This document shows positions 51,279 to 59,660 of a DNA stretch of 64,000 bases, in pieces (the stretch's first letter is position 1; each line of letters opens with the position of its first letter). The DNA comes from Rhizobium sp. L43 (GTDB lineage: Bacteria; Pseudomonadota; Alphaproteobacteria; Rhizobiales; Rhizobiaceae). Where the stretch lies: NCBI RefSeq assembly GCF_002531725.1, contig NZ_NWSQ01000019.1, positions 93,135 to 157,134 of the forward strand. The letters are read 5' to 3'. The notes under the pieces are model-generated. The model was not told the origin of the DNA, made no database searches, and saw nothing but the letters and a program-made list of their open reading frames with translations. The translations under genes were made by a program, and so were the position numbers.

Positions 51279-51414
51279 GCCCCTCATCCGGCTGCCGCCA
51301 CCTTCTCCCCGCTTGCGGGGAGAAGGGACATGCCGCGCCGTCTCCGTTCCTCGCCACCTCTCGCAGGGCACGTCCCCTCTCCCCGCAAGCGGGGAAAGGG
51401 TTAGGGTGAGGGGC
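51279..51414. repeat. Rhizobial mosaic palindromic repeat between xdhA and xdhB
   Basis: Begins GCCCCTCATCCGGCTGCCGC and ends with the inverted equivalent GGGTGAGGGGC. It contains two strong hairpins: CCTTCTCCCCGC-tt-GCGGGGAGAAGG (51301-51326) and CCCCGC-aa-GCGGGG (51381-51394). The first 31 bases recur with one difference at 63901. It occupies most of the gap inside an operon, so it is transcribed and may affect expression of xdhB. Confidence 0.8.
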
Positions 51415-51454
51415 AAAACAGTGGCTGCGGGGCCTCGGCTAACGAAACAAACCA

Positions 51455-52921
51455 TCACGCCACCTCCTCGAACCGCTTCAGCTCCGCCGGCGCGCCCACC
51501 GTTTCCAGATAGAACCGCGTCAACAGGTTCTTCGCCGTCAGTTGCCGGTATTCGGCCGTGGCGCGCCAGTCGGTGAGTGGCTGGTAGTCGGCGTCGAAGG
51601 CGGGGCGGGCCGCCTCGATGGTCGCTTCCGTCCAGGGTTTGCCGATCAGTTCGGCCTCCACCGCGCGGGCGCGTTTCGGGGTCGCCGCCATGCCGCCGAA
51701 GGCGATGCGGATGTCGGTGATCACCTCAGTGTCGTCGAGCGTCAGCAGGAAGGCGCCCAGCACGGCGGTGATGTCCTCGTCGCGGCGCTTGGTGATCTTG
51801 TAGGCGGCAAAGCGGTTGGTTGCCTTGGGGTAGGGCACAAAGACGCTTTCGACGAATTCTCCGGGCTTCCGGTCCTGTTGGCCATAGGCGATGAAGAAAT
51901 CCTCGAGCGGCATTCTGCGCCGGCCTTCGAGCGATCGCAGCGTCAGCGTCGCACCGAGCGCGATCAGCGGCGGCGGGCTGTCGCCGATCGGCGAGCCGTT
52001 GGCGATGTTGCCGCCGACCGTGCCCATGTTGCGCACCTGTTCGCCGCCGATGCGATCGATCAGCCGCCCAAGCGCCGGGATTTTCCTGGAGATCACCTCG
52101 AAGGCCCTGGTGTAGCTGACGCCGGCGCCGATGGTGACGCCGTCCTCGCTTTCCCCAACCGACTGCAGTTCGCTCAAGTGATTGATGAAAACAACAGGGC
52201 TCAGCCTGCGCATCTGCTTCGTCACCCAGAGGCCGACATCGGTCGCGCCGGCGACGACAATCGCGTCGGGCTCCTGCGAGAGGATCTCGGCCAGCGCCTG
52301 GAGCGAAGCCGGCACGACCAGCCGGTCTTCGCCGCTCGCAATCCTGATCGTGCCGCTCGCCTGCATGGCCCAGAGCCGCGCGATGATTTCCGAGCGCGTT
52401 CGCTCCAGCGGGTCGAAGAGCGCGCTCGGCCGCATCTGGCTCACCTGCTCGGCCGCCTTGACGATCGGCTCGTAGCCGGTGCAGCGACAGAGATTGCCTT
52501 GCAAGGCCTTTTCGATCTGCCGCCGGCTCGGCTTCTCGGTCGTCAGCCACAGGCCATAGAGCGACATGACGAAGCCCGGGGTGCAGAAGCCGCATTGCGA
52601 GCCGTGACAATCGACCAATGCCTGCTGCACCGGATGCAGCGCGCCGTCGCGGCCGGCCAGATGCTCGACCGTCACCACATGGGTGGCATGCAGCGAGCCC
52701 ATGAAACGGATGCAGGCATTGACGGATTCGTAGGTGAGCTTGCCGTCGGCGAGCCTGCCGACGAGCACGGTGCAGGCGCCGCAATCGCCTTCCGCGCATC
52801 CTTCCTTGGTGCCCGTCAGCCGCTGCTTCAACCGCAGAAAATCGAGAAGCGTCTCGGTCGGCCCGACATCGGTGAGCGTGATGTCTTCGCCATTCAGGAT
52901 GAAGCGGATGCTGTCGTTCAT
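51455..52921 (-). CDS. xdhA: Xanthine dehydrogenase small subunit (2Fe-2S and FAD)
   Basis: A 488-residue subunit. The plant-type ferredoxin cluster uses GCAEGDCGACTVLVG, and the second cluster domain has CGFCTPGFVMSLYGL and GNLCRCTGYEPIVKA. The FAD domain follows from about residue 190 (IVVAGATDVGLW; VRNMGTVGGNIANGSPIGDSPPPLIALGA). The ATG at 52921 has GGGAA upstream. It follows bdhA after 28 bases, as reported for the S. meliloti bdhA-xdhA-xdhB operon. Confidence 0.95.
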   Translation of the reverse strand: MNDSIRFILNGEDITLTDVGPTETLLDFLRLKQRLTGTKEGCAEGDCGACTVLVGRLADGKLTYESVNACIRFMGSLHATHVVTVEHLAGRDGALHPVQQALVDCHGSQCGFCTPGFVMSLYGLWLTTEKPSRRQIEKALQGNLCRCTGYEPIVKAAEQVSQMRPSALFDPLERTRSEIIARLWAMQASGTIRIASGEDRLVVPASLQALAEILSQEPDAIVVAGATDVGLWVTKQMRRLSPVVFINHLSELQSVGESEDGVTIGAGVSYTRAFEVISRKIPALGRLIDRIGGEQVRNMGTVGGNIANGSPIGDSPPPLIALGATLTLRSLEGRRRMPLEDFFIAYGQQDRKPGEFVESVFVPYPKATNRFAAYKITKRRDEDITAVLGAFLLTLDDTEVITDIRIAFGGMAATPKRARAVEAELIGKPWTEATIEAARPAFDADYQPLTDWRATAEYRQLTAKNLLTRFYLETVGAPAELKRFEEVA

Positions 52922-52949
52922 GATATTCCCGGTTGTTTTTTCCAAATGG

Positions 52950-53726
52950 TTAAGCCGCCGTCCAGCCACCGTCAATCGAGATGTGGGTTCCGGTCACCTG
53001 GCGGGCGGCGTCGCTGGCGAGGTAGAGCGACAATGCGCCGATCTCCTCCGCCTTGACGAATTCACGGGTCGGCTGGGCCTTGAGGATGACCTCGCTCTTC
53101 ACCTGTTCCTCGGTCATCCCACGCGCCTTGGCGGTATCCGGAATCTGCTTCTCAACCAGTGGCGTCAGCACATAGCCGGGGCAGATGGCATTCACCGTCA
53201 CGCCGAACTCGGCAAGCTCAAGGGCTGCCGTCTTCGTCAGGCCCAATATACCATGTTTTGCCGCGACATAGGCGGATTTGAAGGGGGAGGCGACGAGCCC
53301 GTGGGCCGAGGCGATGTTGATGATCCGGCCGTGTTTCCTGGCCTTCATCAGCGGGATCGCGGCGCGCATCGTATGAAAGGAGCTCGACAGATTGATCGCG
53401 ATGATCTGATCCCATTTTTCGATCGGGAAATCCTCGATCTTCTCGACATGCTGGATGCCGGCATTGTTGACCAGGACGTCGACGGTGCCGAAGCTCTTCG
53501 CCGCCGTTTCGATCAGGTCGGCGATCTCGGCAGGCTTGGTCATGTCGGCCGGATGGTAGATCGCCCGGCCCTTCGACAATGATTCAAGCCGCGCGACGAT
53601 CGTCTTGATTTCATCGGTATTTCCGAAACCGTTGATGACGACGTTGTCGCCGGTTTCGGCGAAGGCGGTGGCGATCGCAAGGCCGATGCCGCTGGTGGAG
53701 CCGGTGACGACGACTGTTCTGCTCAT
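52950..53726 (-). CDS. bdhA: D-3-hydroxybutyrate dehydrogenase
   Basis: A 258-residue short-chain dehydrogenase that oxidises D-3-hydroxybutyrate to acetoacetate in polyhydroxybutyrate breakdown. Motifs are VVVTGSTSGIGLAIA (NAD binding), VLVNNAGIQHVE, the catalytic Ser in IINIASAHGLVASP and SAYVAAKHG with Tyr-x3-Lys. The C-terminus HISIDGGWTAA is usual for BdhA. GGGAG lies eight bases before the ATG. It leads the operon with xdhA and xdhB. Confidence 0.95.
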   Translation of the reverse strand: MSRTVVVTGSTSGIGLAIATAFAETGDNVVINGFGNTDEIKTIVARLESLSKGRAIYHPADMTKPAEIADLIETAAKSFGTVDVLVNNAGIQHVEKIEDFPIEKWDQIIAINLSSSFHTMRAAIPLMKARKHGRIINIASAHGLVASPFKSAYVAAKHGILGLTKTAALELAEFGVTVNAICPGYVLTPLVEKQIPDTAKARGMTEEQVKSEVILKAQPTREFVKAEEIGALSLYLASDAARQVTGTHISIDGGWTAA

Positions 53727-53883
53727 GCTGTTTTCTCCCGAGATCGCGATGCTGCGTTGCAACGTTATGGCGAGGTTATGCCCAAAGCCGGCAGGCTGGC
53801 AATTCCGCTTTATTCGCTTTTCTCGTTCGCCTGCGTGTCCTATTGATTTGTCACGATAATCGACATGCTTGGGAGAGGGATTC

Positions 53884-55377
53884 ATGAGTGGATATATTCT
53901 GGCGATCGATCAGGGAACGACGTCGACGCGGGCGATCGTTTTCGATGGCGACATGCATGTCGTCGGCAAGGGCCAGAAGGAATTCACCCAGATCTATCCA
54001 CGCTCGGGCTGGGTCGAACACGATCCCCAGGAGATCTGGGATTCGGTCGTCTCCACCGTCCACATGGCGTTGCGCGAGGCGGGAATCGAGGCCAAGGATA
54101 TTGCCGCACTCGGCATTACCAACCAGCGCGAGACTGTCGTCGTCTGGGAGCGCGAGACGGGTCGGCCGATCCAGAACGCCATTGTCTGGCAGGACCGGCG
54201 AACGGCCAGCTATTGCGATAATCTGAAACGGCAGGATCTCGAGCGGCTGTTCACCAAGAAGACCGGCCTGATCCTCGATCCCTATTTTTCCGGCACGAAA
54301 CTCTCCTGGATGCTCGCCAATGTGAAGGGTGCCAGGGCGCGTGCTGCCAAAGGCGATCTGTGCTTCGGCACGATCGACACCTTCCTGATCTGGCGGCTGA
54401 CCGGCGGCAAGAGTTTCGTCACCGATGCCACCAATGCCTCACGCACGCTGATGTACAATATCGCCGAGAACGCCTGGGACGAGGATCTGCTCGACATTCT
54501 CAGGGTCCCGGCTGCTATATTGCCTGAGGTCAAGGACTGCGCCGCCGATTTCGGCACGGTCGATCCCGATATCTTCGGCGCCGCGATCCCGATCCTCGGC
54601 GTTGCCGGCGACCAACAGGCGGCGACCATCGGCCAGGCGTGTTTTCAGCCAGGCATGCTGAAATCGACCTACGGCACCGGCTGCTTCGCGCTGCTGAACA
54701 CCGGCGCCGATATGGTGCGTTCGAAAAACCGGCTGCTGACCACCATCGCCTATCGCCTGAACGGTGAGACGACCTATGCGCTTGAAGGGTCGATCTTCAT
54801 CGCCGGTGCGGCGGTGCAATGGCTGCGAGACGGGCTCGGCATCATCGGCAGCGCCGCCGAGACCAACGCACTGGCCGAAAAGGCAGATCCGACGCAGGAG
54901 GTCTATCTCGTGCCCGCCTTCACCGGCCTCGGCGCACCGCATTGGGATGCCAAGGCGCGCGGCGCGATCTTCGGTCTGACGCGCAACAGCGGCCCGGCGG
55001 AGCTTTCCAGGGCGGCGCTTGAAGCCGTCTGCTACCAGACCCGCGACCTGCTCGATGCCATGCAGAAGGACTGGAAGAACGGTGGCGACGACACGGTGCT
55101 GCGCGTCGACGGCGGCATGGTCGCCTCCGACTGGACGATGCAGCGCCTTGCCGACCTGCTCGACGCCCCGGTCGACCGTCCGGTCATTCTCGAAACGACG
55201 GCGCTGGGGGCTGCCTGGCTCGCCGGCAGCCGGGCAGGGGTTTGGCCGGACAGGGACGGTTTTTCGGCGACGTGGAAACGGGATCGGCGGTTCGAGCCCG
55301 ATATGGACGAAAAGCTGCGGGCGACAAAACTCAAGGGTTGGAAGAATGCCGTCAAGCGGACGCTGAGCGAGGGGTGA
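53884..55377 (+). CDS. glpK: Glycerol kinase
   Basis: A 497-residue FGGY-family kinase phosphorylating glycerol to glycerol-3-phosphate. It matches GlpK throughout: LAIDQGTTSTRAIVFD, GWVEHDPQEIW, GITNQRETVVVWERETG, GKSFVTDATNASRTLMYNI and LKSTYGTGCFALLNTG. The ATG at 53884 follows GAGAGGG. No glycerol transporter or dehydrogenase is adjacent; bdhA is divergent. Confidence 0.95.
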   Translation: MSGYILAIDQGTTSTRAIVFDGDMHVVGKGQKEFTQIYPRSGWVEHDPQEIWDSVVSTVHMALREAGIEAKDIAALGITNQRETVVVWERETGRPIQNAIVWQDRRTASYCDNLKRQDLERLFTKKTGLILDPYFSGTKLSWMLANVKGARARAAKGDLCFGTIDTFLIWRLTGGKSFVTDATNASRTLMYNIAENAWDEDLLDILRVPAAILPEVKDCAADFGTVDPDIFGAAIPILGVAGDQQAATIGQACFQPGMLKSTYGTGCFALLNTGADMVRSKNRLLTTIAYRLNGETTYALEGSIFIAGAAVQWLRDGLGIIGSAAETNALAEKADPTQEVYLVPAFTGLGAPHWDAKARGAIFGLTRNSGPAELSRAALEAVCYQTRDLLDAMQKDWKNGGDDTVLRVDGGMVASDWTMQRLADLLDAPVDRPVILETTALGAAWLAGSRAGVWPDRDGFSATWKRDRRFEPDMDEKLRATKLKGWKNAVKRTLSEG

Positions 55378-55501
55378 AGGGGCGGTCACTGCCCCGATAC
55401 AGCCTCGCTTGTTCCTGGGAGATGCCCAGCTTTTCTCCAGCTATGGTCGCCCGTGTCGCCGAAGATCACGAATTTCCGATCAGTAATTTTTTGATGCACG
55501 C

Positions 55502-55528
55502 TGTCGGTCGAGGCGGTACTCCTTCGTC
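55502..55528 (+). promoter_or_regulatory. Putative ECF42 sigma-factor promoter upstream of the DGPF-sigma operon
   Basis: TGTCGG (55502-55507) and CGTC (55525-55528) are separated by exactly 17 bases, 22 bases before the ATG. The same pair with the same spacing precedes the SRPBCC gene at 57191. TGTCG-type -35 elements are, as I recall, reported for ECF42 sigma factors. Confidence 0.7.
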
Positions 55529-55549
55529 ATTCGGAAAGAGGAGTGACCG

Positions 55550-55924
55550 ATGCTTTACGCAATCCTTTGTTACGCCCATGAGGAAACTGTCTTCGCCTGG
55601 AGCAAGGAGGAAGAGGCTGCCGTCATGGAGAAGCTTTATGCCGTGCAGGAGCCGCTTGCCAAAGCCGGCAAGCTCGGCCCCGTCGGTCGGCTGATGCCGA
55701 CGACGGCTGCGACCACCGTGCGCAAGGGTAAAGACGAGGCCCTCGTCATCGACGGTCCCTTCGCGGAAACGAAGGAGGCGCTTCTCGGCTTCTACGTGGT
55801 TGATTTCGACACGCTGGATGAGGCGGTCGCCTTTTCCAAGCAGCTTTCATCCGTCAATCCAGGTTCCACCTCTTACGAAATTCGGCCTTTCTACGTCTTC
55901 AGGCCGGGAGATGCTTCGACATGA
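55550..55924 (+). CDS. YCII/DGPF-domain protein
   Basis: A 124-residue DGPF protein (YCII-related) with the namesake motif in VIDGPFAETKEALLGFYVVD. GAGGAG precedes the ATG. DGPF genes accompany ECF42 sigma factors in many bacteria. Here the stop overlaps the sigma-factor start by four bases. Enzymatic activity has not been established for the family as far as I know; it may modulate or be controlled by the sigma factor. Confidence 0.88.
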   Translation: MLYAILCYAHEETVFAWSKEEEAAVMEKLYAVQEPLAKAGKLGPVGRLMPTTAATTVRKGKDEALVIDGPFAETKEALLGFYVVDFDTLDEAVAFSKQLSSVNPGSTSYEIRPFYVFRPGDAST

Positions 55925-57180
55925 CCGACATTGCCTGGATCGACCTCGCGCTTGCCTCTGCCCGTCCGAAGGCGCTCGGCGCGCTGCTGCGCTATTTCCG
56001 CAATCTCGATACCGCGGAAGAGGCGTTCCAGGAGGCATGCCTGAGGGCGATCCGGACATGGCCGGAAAAGGGGCCGCCGCGTGATCCCACAGCCTGGCTC
56101 ATCTTCGTCGGGCGCAACAGCGGCATCGATGCCGTGCGCAAGCGGTCGAAGCTCCAAGCCCTGCCGGATGAGGACACTATCTCCGATACCGAGGACGCCG
56201 AAAGCGATATCGCTGAGCGGCTGGACGATTCCCACTATCGCGACGATATCCTGCGGCTTCTTTTCATCTGCTGCCATCCCGATCTGCCGGCGACCCAGCA
56301 GATCGCGCTGGCGCTGCGCATCGTTTCCGGCCTTTCGGTGCCGCAGATCGCGCGTGCTTTCCTGGTCTCCGAAAGCGCCATGGAGCAGCGCATCACCCGG
56401 GCCAAAGCGCGTGTGGCGAAGGCCGGCGTGCCTTTCGAAACGCCGAGCCCCGAGGAGAGGGCCGAACGCTTGTCGATCGTCAGCACGATGATCTATCTGA
56501 TCTTCAACGAGGGCTACAGCCAGGCCGATCCCAAGCATGAGGCCGCCGCCTTCAGCGACGAGGCGATCCGGCTGGCTCGACTGATGCTGCATATCTTCCC
56601 GTCGGAACCGGAGCTGATGGGGCTGCTTGCGCTCATGCTCCTGCAGATCTCGCGCCGGCCGGCGCGCTTCAGCGCCGAAGACGAGATCGTGCTGCTCGAA
56701 GATCAGGACCGTTCGCTCTGGAACCAGCCCTTCATCAACGAGGCCCTGGCGCTGCTCGACAAGGCGCTGCGCCATCGTCTGCCCGGTCCCTATCAGTTGC
56801 AGGCAGCCATTGCCGCCGTTCATTCCCGGGCAAAACGTGCCGGGGATACCGACTGGGTGGAGATCGACCTGCTCTATCGCGCGCTGGAGCGTCTCCAGCC
56901 GTCGCCTGTCATAACGCTCAACCGGGCCGTCGTCGTCTCCAAGCTCCAAGGTGCGCAGGATGCGCTCGACCTCATCGATCCGCTCGGCGAGAAACTCGAC
57001 GGCTACTTCTACTATCACGGGCTGCGGGGCGGTCTGCTGAAACAGCTTGGCTTGACCAGCCAGGCCCGCGAAGCCTTCGACCGCGCCATTGCACTCGCTC
57101 ACTCGGCGGCCGAGGCCGCCCATATCCGCCGACAAATCGACAAGCTGCAGGAAGAGGCCGCACAGCCGGTCGCAAAATAA
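55921..57180 (+). CDS. ECF-type RNA polymerase sigma factor, ECF42 group, with C-terminal extension
   Basis: A 419-residue sigma factor. Region 2 spans about 10-85 (RYFRNLDTAEEAFQEACLRAIRTWP; DPTAWLIFVGRNSGIDAVRKR), and region 4 about 115-170 (QQIALALRIVSGLSVPQIARAFLVSESAMEQRITRAK). A long helical extension (about 180-415) contains FNEGYSQ and repeats such as PSPVITLNRAVVVSKLQGA. This extension and the DGPF partner define ECF42, a group without a classic anti-sigma factor. The promoter pair TGTCGG-N17-CGTC upstream suggests autoregulation. Confidence 0.9.
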   Translation: MTDIAWIDLALASARPKALGALLRYFRNLDTAEEAFQEACLRAIRTWPEKGPPRDPTAWLIFVGRNSGIDAVRKRSKLQALPDEDTISDTEDAESDIAERLDDSHYRDDILRLLFICCHPDLPATQQIALALRIVSGLSVPQIARAFLVSESAMEQRITRAKARVAKAGVPFETPSPEERAERLSIVSTMIYLIFNEGYSQADPKHEAAAFSDEAIRLARLMLHIFPSEPELMGLLALMLLQISRRPARFSAEDEIVLLEDQDRSLWNQPFINEALALLDKALRHRLPGPYQLQAAIAAVHSRAKRAGDTDWVEIDLLYRALERLQPSPVITLNRAVVVSKLQGAQDALDLIDPLGEKLDGYFYYHGLRGGLLKQLGLTSQAREAFDRAIALAHSAAEAAHIRRQIDKLQEEAAQPVAK

Positions 57181-57190
57181 TTCAGTTTGC

Positions 57191-57217
57191 TGTCGGAACG
57201 GTGAACTTCGACACGTC
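57191..57217 (+). promoter_or_regulatory. Second putative ECF42 promoter, upstream of the SRPBCC gene
   Basis: TGTCGG (57191-57196), 17 bases, CGTC (57214-57217). It is identical in sequence and spacing to the element at 55502 and lies just after the sigma-factor stop, so the SRPBCC gene appears to have its own sigma-dependent promoter. Confidence 0.7.
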
Positions 57218-57268
57218 CTTGTAACAACCTGACAGCAAACAGGTTTATTCAAATGGAGAGATGTTGAA

Positions 57269-57736
57269 ATGACCGCCAGCACGCAACATGAACTCGTCCT
57301 CGTTCGCGAATTCGACGCGCCGCGTGAGAAGATCTACAAGGCATGGACCGATCCCACCCTGCTGAAACAGTGGTTCGTGCCGCGTCCCTGGGGCGTGGCG
57401 GAAGCCACGCTCGATGTCCGCCCCGGCGGCTCCAGCGTCGTCGTCATGCTGGATCCCGAGGGTAATCAGTATCCGAACCGCGGCGTCTATCTCGAGGTCA
57501 TCGAGAACGAGAAGATCGTCTTCACCGACGCCTATAGCAGCGCCTGGGTGCCGTCGGAAAAACCCTTCTTCACCGGCGTCATCCTGCTCGAAGACCTCGG
57601 CAGCGGTCGCACGAAGTATACGGCCAAGGCGCTGCACTGGCGCGCCGAGGACAAGGAAACGCACGAGAAGATGGGCTTTCACGAAGGATGGGGCAAGGCG
57701 GCCGACCAACTGGCGGAGCTGCTGGCGAGGATGTAA
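57269..57736 (+). CDS. SRPBCC / AHSA1-like protein
   Basis: A 155-residue START-like (AHSA1/SRPBCC) protein. The N-terminus ELVLVREFDAPREKIYKAWTDPTLLKQWF and the C-terminus GFHEGWGKAADQLAELLARM are typical. These proteins form a hydrophobic cavity for a small ligand. It follows the ECF42 gene and its promoter copies the operon's element, so it is probably part of the sigma regulon. Ligand unknown. Confidence 0.9.
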   Translation: MTASTQHELVLVREFDAPREKIYKAWTDPTLLKQWFVPRPWGVAEATLDVRPGGSSVVVMLDPEGNQYPNRGVYLEVIENEKIVFTDAYSSAWVPSEKPFFTGVILLEDLGSGRTKYTAKALHWRAEDKETHEKMGFHEGWGKAADQLAELLARM

Positions 57737-57889
57737 GCGGCGCAGTGAGACCGCGCCGTTCCGACGCTTCAAGTGCGGGTTGAGGCGGTTCGGAAGATGA
57801 TTCCGCCAAGGCTTCGAAGTGGTTGAATTCAGATTCGAATTGGTGGTTCTTTGGGTGCGTTCCACGGCATCTTGTGTCATGCTTCTGGG

Positions 57890-58180
57890 ATGAAGGGGTA
57901 CGTCTACATCCTAGCATCTACGCGCAACGGCACGCTCTATACCGGTGTGACACGGGACCTTGCCGGGCGCCTATACGAGCATCAGAATGAACTGACGCCA
58001 GGCTTCACGTCGAAGTATGGCGTCAAGACGCTGGTGTGGTTCGAGGAGCATGACCTGCTGACCACTGCAATTACGCGGGAGAAGACGATCAAGAAATGGC
58101 CGCGGCAGTGGAAGCTCAATCTGATCGAGCGGGAGAATCCGGAGTGGGAGGATATTTCGTTTCATCTTCTCGGTCTGTGA
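57890..58180 (+). CDS. GIY-YIG nuclease family protein (UPF0213-like)
   Basis: A 96-residue stand-alone GIY-YIG domain: GYVYILASTRNGTLYTGVTRDLAGRLYEHQ, then FTSKYGVKTLVWFEEH and a conserved Glu in REKTIKKWPRQWKL. Small members of this group are common in rhizobia, and their DNA target is unknown. The ATG at 57890 is used because the domain begins there. A palindromic repeat pair follows directly. Confidence 0.85.
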   Translation: MKGYVYILASTRNGTLYTGVTRDLAGRLYEHQNELTPGFTSKYGVKTLVWFEEHDLLTTAITREKTIKKWPRQWKLNLIERENPEWEDISFHLLGL

Positions 58181-58181
58181 C

Positions 58182-58400
58182 GAGTCTTTCGTCGCGCGGA
58201 CGCGCGACTGCTGGATTCCTGTGACGAGCACAGGAATGAGGGAGCAAGTGGTGGGAACCGTGCACCAAAACCCCTCATCATTTGGGGCAGCATAAACATA
58301 CGAAAACAATTGCCGCTGGGCACTGCCGATACCCAGAACTCCCTCATTCCTGTGCTCGTCACAGGAATCCAGCAGCGCCGTGTCCACGGCGCAAAGACTC
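58182..58400. repeat. Large inverted pair of palindromic repeat units
   Basis: Two arms of about 62 bases (58182-58244 and 58339-58400) face each other. From the outside in each has GAGTCTTT, a GC hairpin (GTCGCGCG-ga-CGCGCGAC at 58191-58208 in the left arm), CTGG, the hairpin ATTCCTGTG-acgag-CACAGGAAT (58215-58237; 58346-58368 inverted) and GAGGGAG. About 94 bases of unrelated sequence lie between them. The same unit occurs at 1950-2107. No gene is seen in the 58181-58550 gap. Confidence 0.85.
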
Positions 58401-58550
58401 TTTGCCGCGCCTCGCCGATAAAGCCGGACAGCAATAAACTCACTCACCGAGCACGCCACGTCGCCCATCGAAATTCTCGAACATTCCGTTCCACAATTTG
58501 TATTTGCGCTCCATCCCCGCCATCCTTATCTCCGGGCGGAATTCAACAGG

Positions 58551-59621
58551 ATGCCGATGATGGAACTGGGGCTTTACACATTTGCCGACGTCAATCCGAA
58601 CCCCTCTCGCAGCAAGGGAGCGGAAGGGGCCGAGCGGCTGAAGCATCTCATTGAAGAGATCGAGCTTGCCGATCAGGTGGGGCTCGATGTCTTCGGGCTC
58701 GGCGAGCATCATCGGCCGGATTATGCGGCATCCGCGCCTGCAGTCATATTGGCCGCGGCCGCGGTCAAAACGAAGAACATCCGGCTGACCAGTGCGGTCA
58801 CCGTGCTCTCCTCCGACGATCCCGTGCGCGTCTTCCAGCAGTTTTCGACGCTCGATCTGCTTTCCAACGGCCGGGCCGAAATCATGGCGGGGCGTGGTTC
58901 GTTCATCGAGTCCTTCCCGCTGTTCGGCTACAATCTCGAGGATTACGACCAGCTTTTCGAGGAAAAGCTCGATCTGCTGCTGGCGTTGCGCGACAGCGAG
59001 GTCGTGGAGTGGAAGGGCGAGCTTCGCGCGCCGATCAACGGGCGCGGCGTCTATCCCAGGCCGCTGCAGGATCTGCTGCCGCTCTGGATTGCCGTCGGCG
59101 GCACGCCGCAGTCGGTGGCACGCGCCGGCGCGCTCGGGCTGCCGGTGGCGCTGGCGATCATCGGCGGTGAGCCGCGCCGTTTCGCGCCGCTCTTCGATCT
59201 TTATCGCGAGGCCGCGCACCGGGCAGGGCAGGATCAGGCGAAGCTGAAAACCAGCATCAACGTTCACGGTTTCATCGCCGATACGACGGCTGCTGCTGCC
59301 GACCAGTTCTACGGGCCGCAGGCCGAGGTGATGAACCGCATCGGCCGCGAGCGCGGCTGGGGTCCGACGAGCCGGGCGCAGTTCGACATGTCACGCGGGC
59401 CGAACGGTGCGCTCTTCGTCGGCGATCCCGAGACGGTCGCCGAAAAAATCATCGCCCAGCAGGCGCTTTTCAAAAACGATCGCTTCCTGCTGCAGATGGC
59501 GATCGGGCCGATGCCGCATGATCAGATCATGCGCGGCATCGAACTGTACGGGACGAAAGTCGCGCCGATCGTCAGAAAGGCATTGACTGAAAAGAGCGAA
59601 GGGGCGAAAGCCTCAGCTTGA
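58551..59621 (+). CDS. LLM-class flavin-dependent oxidoreductase
   Basis: A 356-residue luciferase-like monooxygenase using FMNH2 or F420-like flavin chemistry. Recognised from LADQVGLDVFGLGEHHRPDYAASAPAVILAAAA, IRLTSAVTVLSSDDPVRVFQQFSTLDLLSNGRAEIMAGRG and a C-terminal FVGDPETVAEKIIAQQ. Three ATGs (58551, 58557, 58560) are close together; an AGG element fits the later two best. Substrate unknown. It is followed by map after 39 bases. Confidence 0.88.
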   Translation: MPMMELGLYTFADVNPNPSRSKGAEGAERLKHLIEEIELADQVGLDVFGLGEHHRPDYAASAPAVILAAAAVKTKNIRLTSAVTVLSSDDPVRVFQQFSTLDLLSNGRAEIMAGRGSFIESFPLFGYNLEDYDQLFEEKLDLLLALRDSEVVEWKGELRAPINGRGVYPRPLQDLLPLWIAVGGTPQSVARAGALGLPVALAIIGGEPRRFAPLFDLYREAAHRAGQDQAKLKTSINVHGFIADTTAAAADQFYGPQAEVMNRIGRERGWGPTSRAQFDMSRGPNGALFVGDPETVAEKIIAQQALFKNDRFLLQMAIGPMPHDQIMRGIELYGTKVAPIVRKALTEKSEGAKASA

Positions 59622-59660
59622 GGTGGCCACGGCCGCCCTGCGCACGGCCGGGACAGACGA

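Noticed and set aside
58182..58400. Miniature inverted-repeat transposon with target-site duplication
   Set aside because: Inverted arms are present, but I see no flanking duplication, and the single unit occurs elsewhere in another arrangement, so a REP-like repeat is the safer call.
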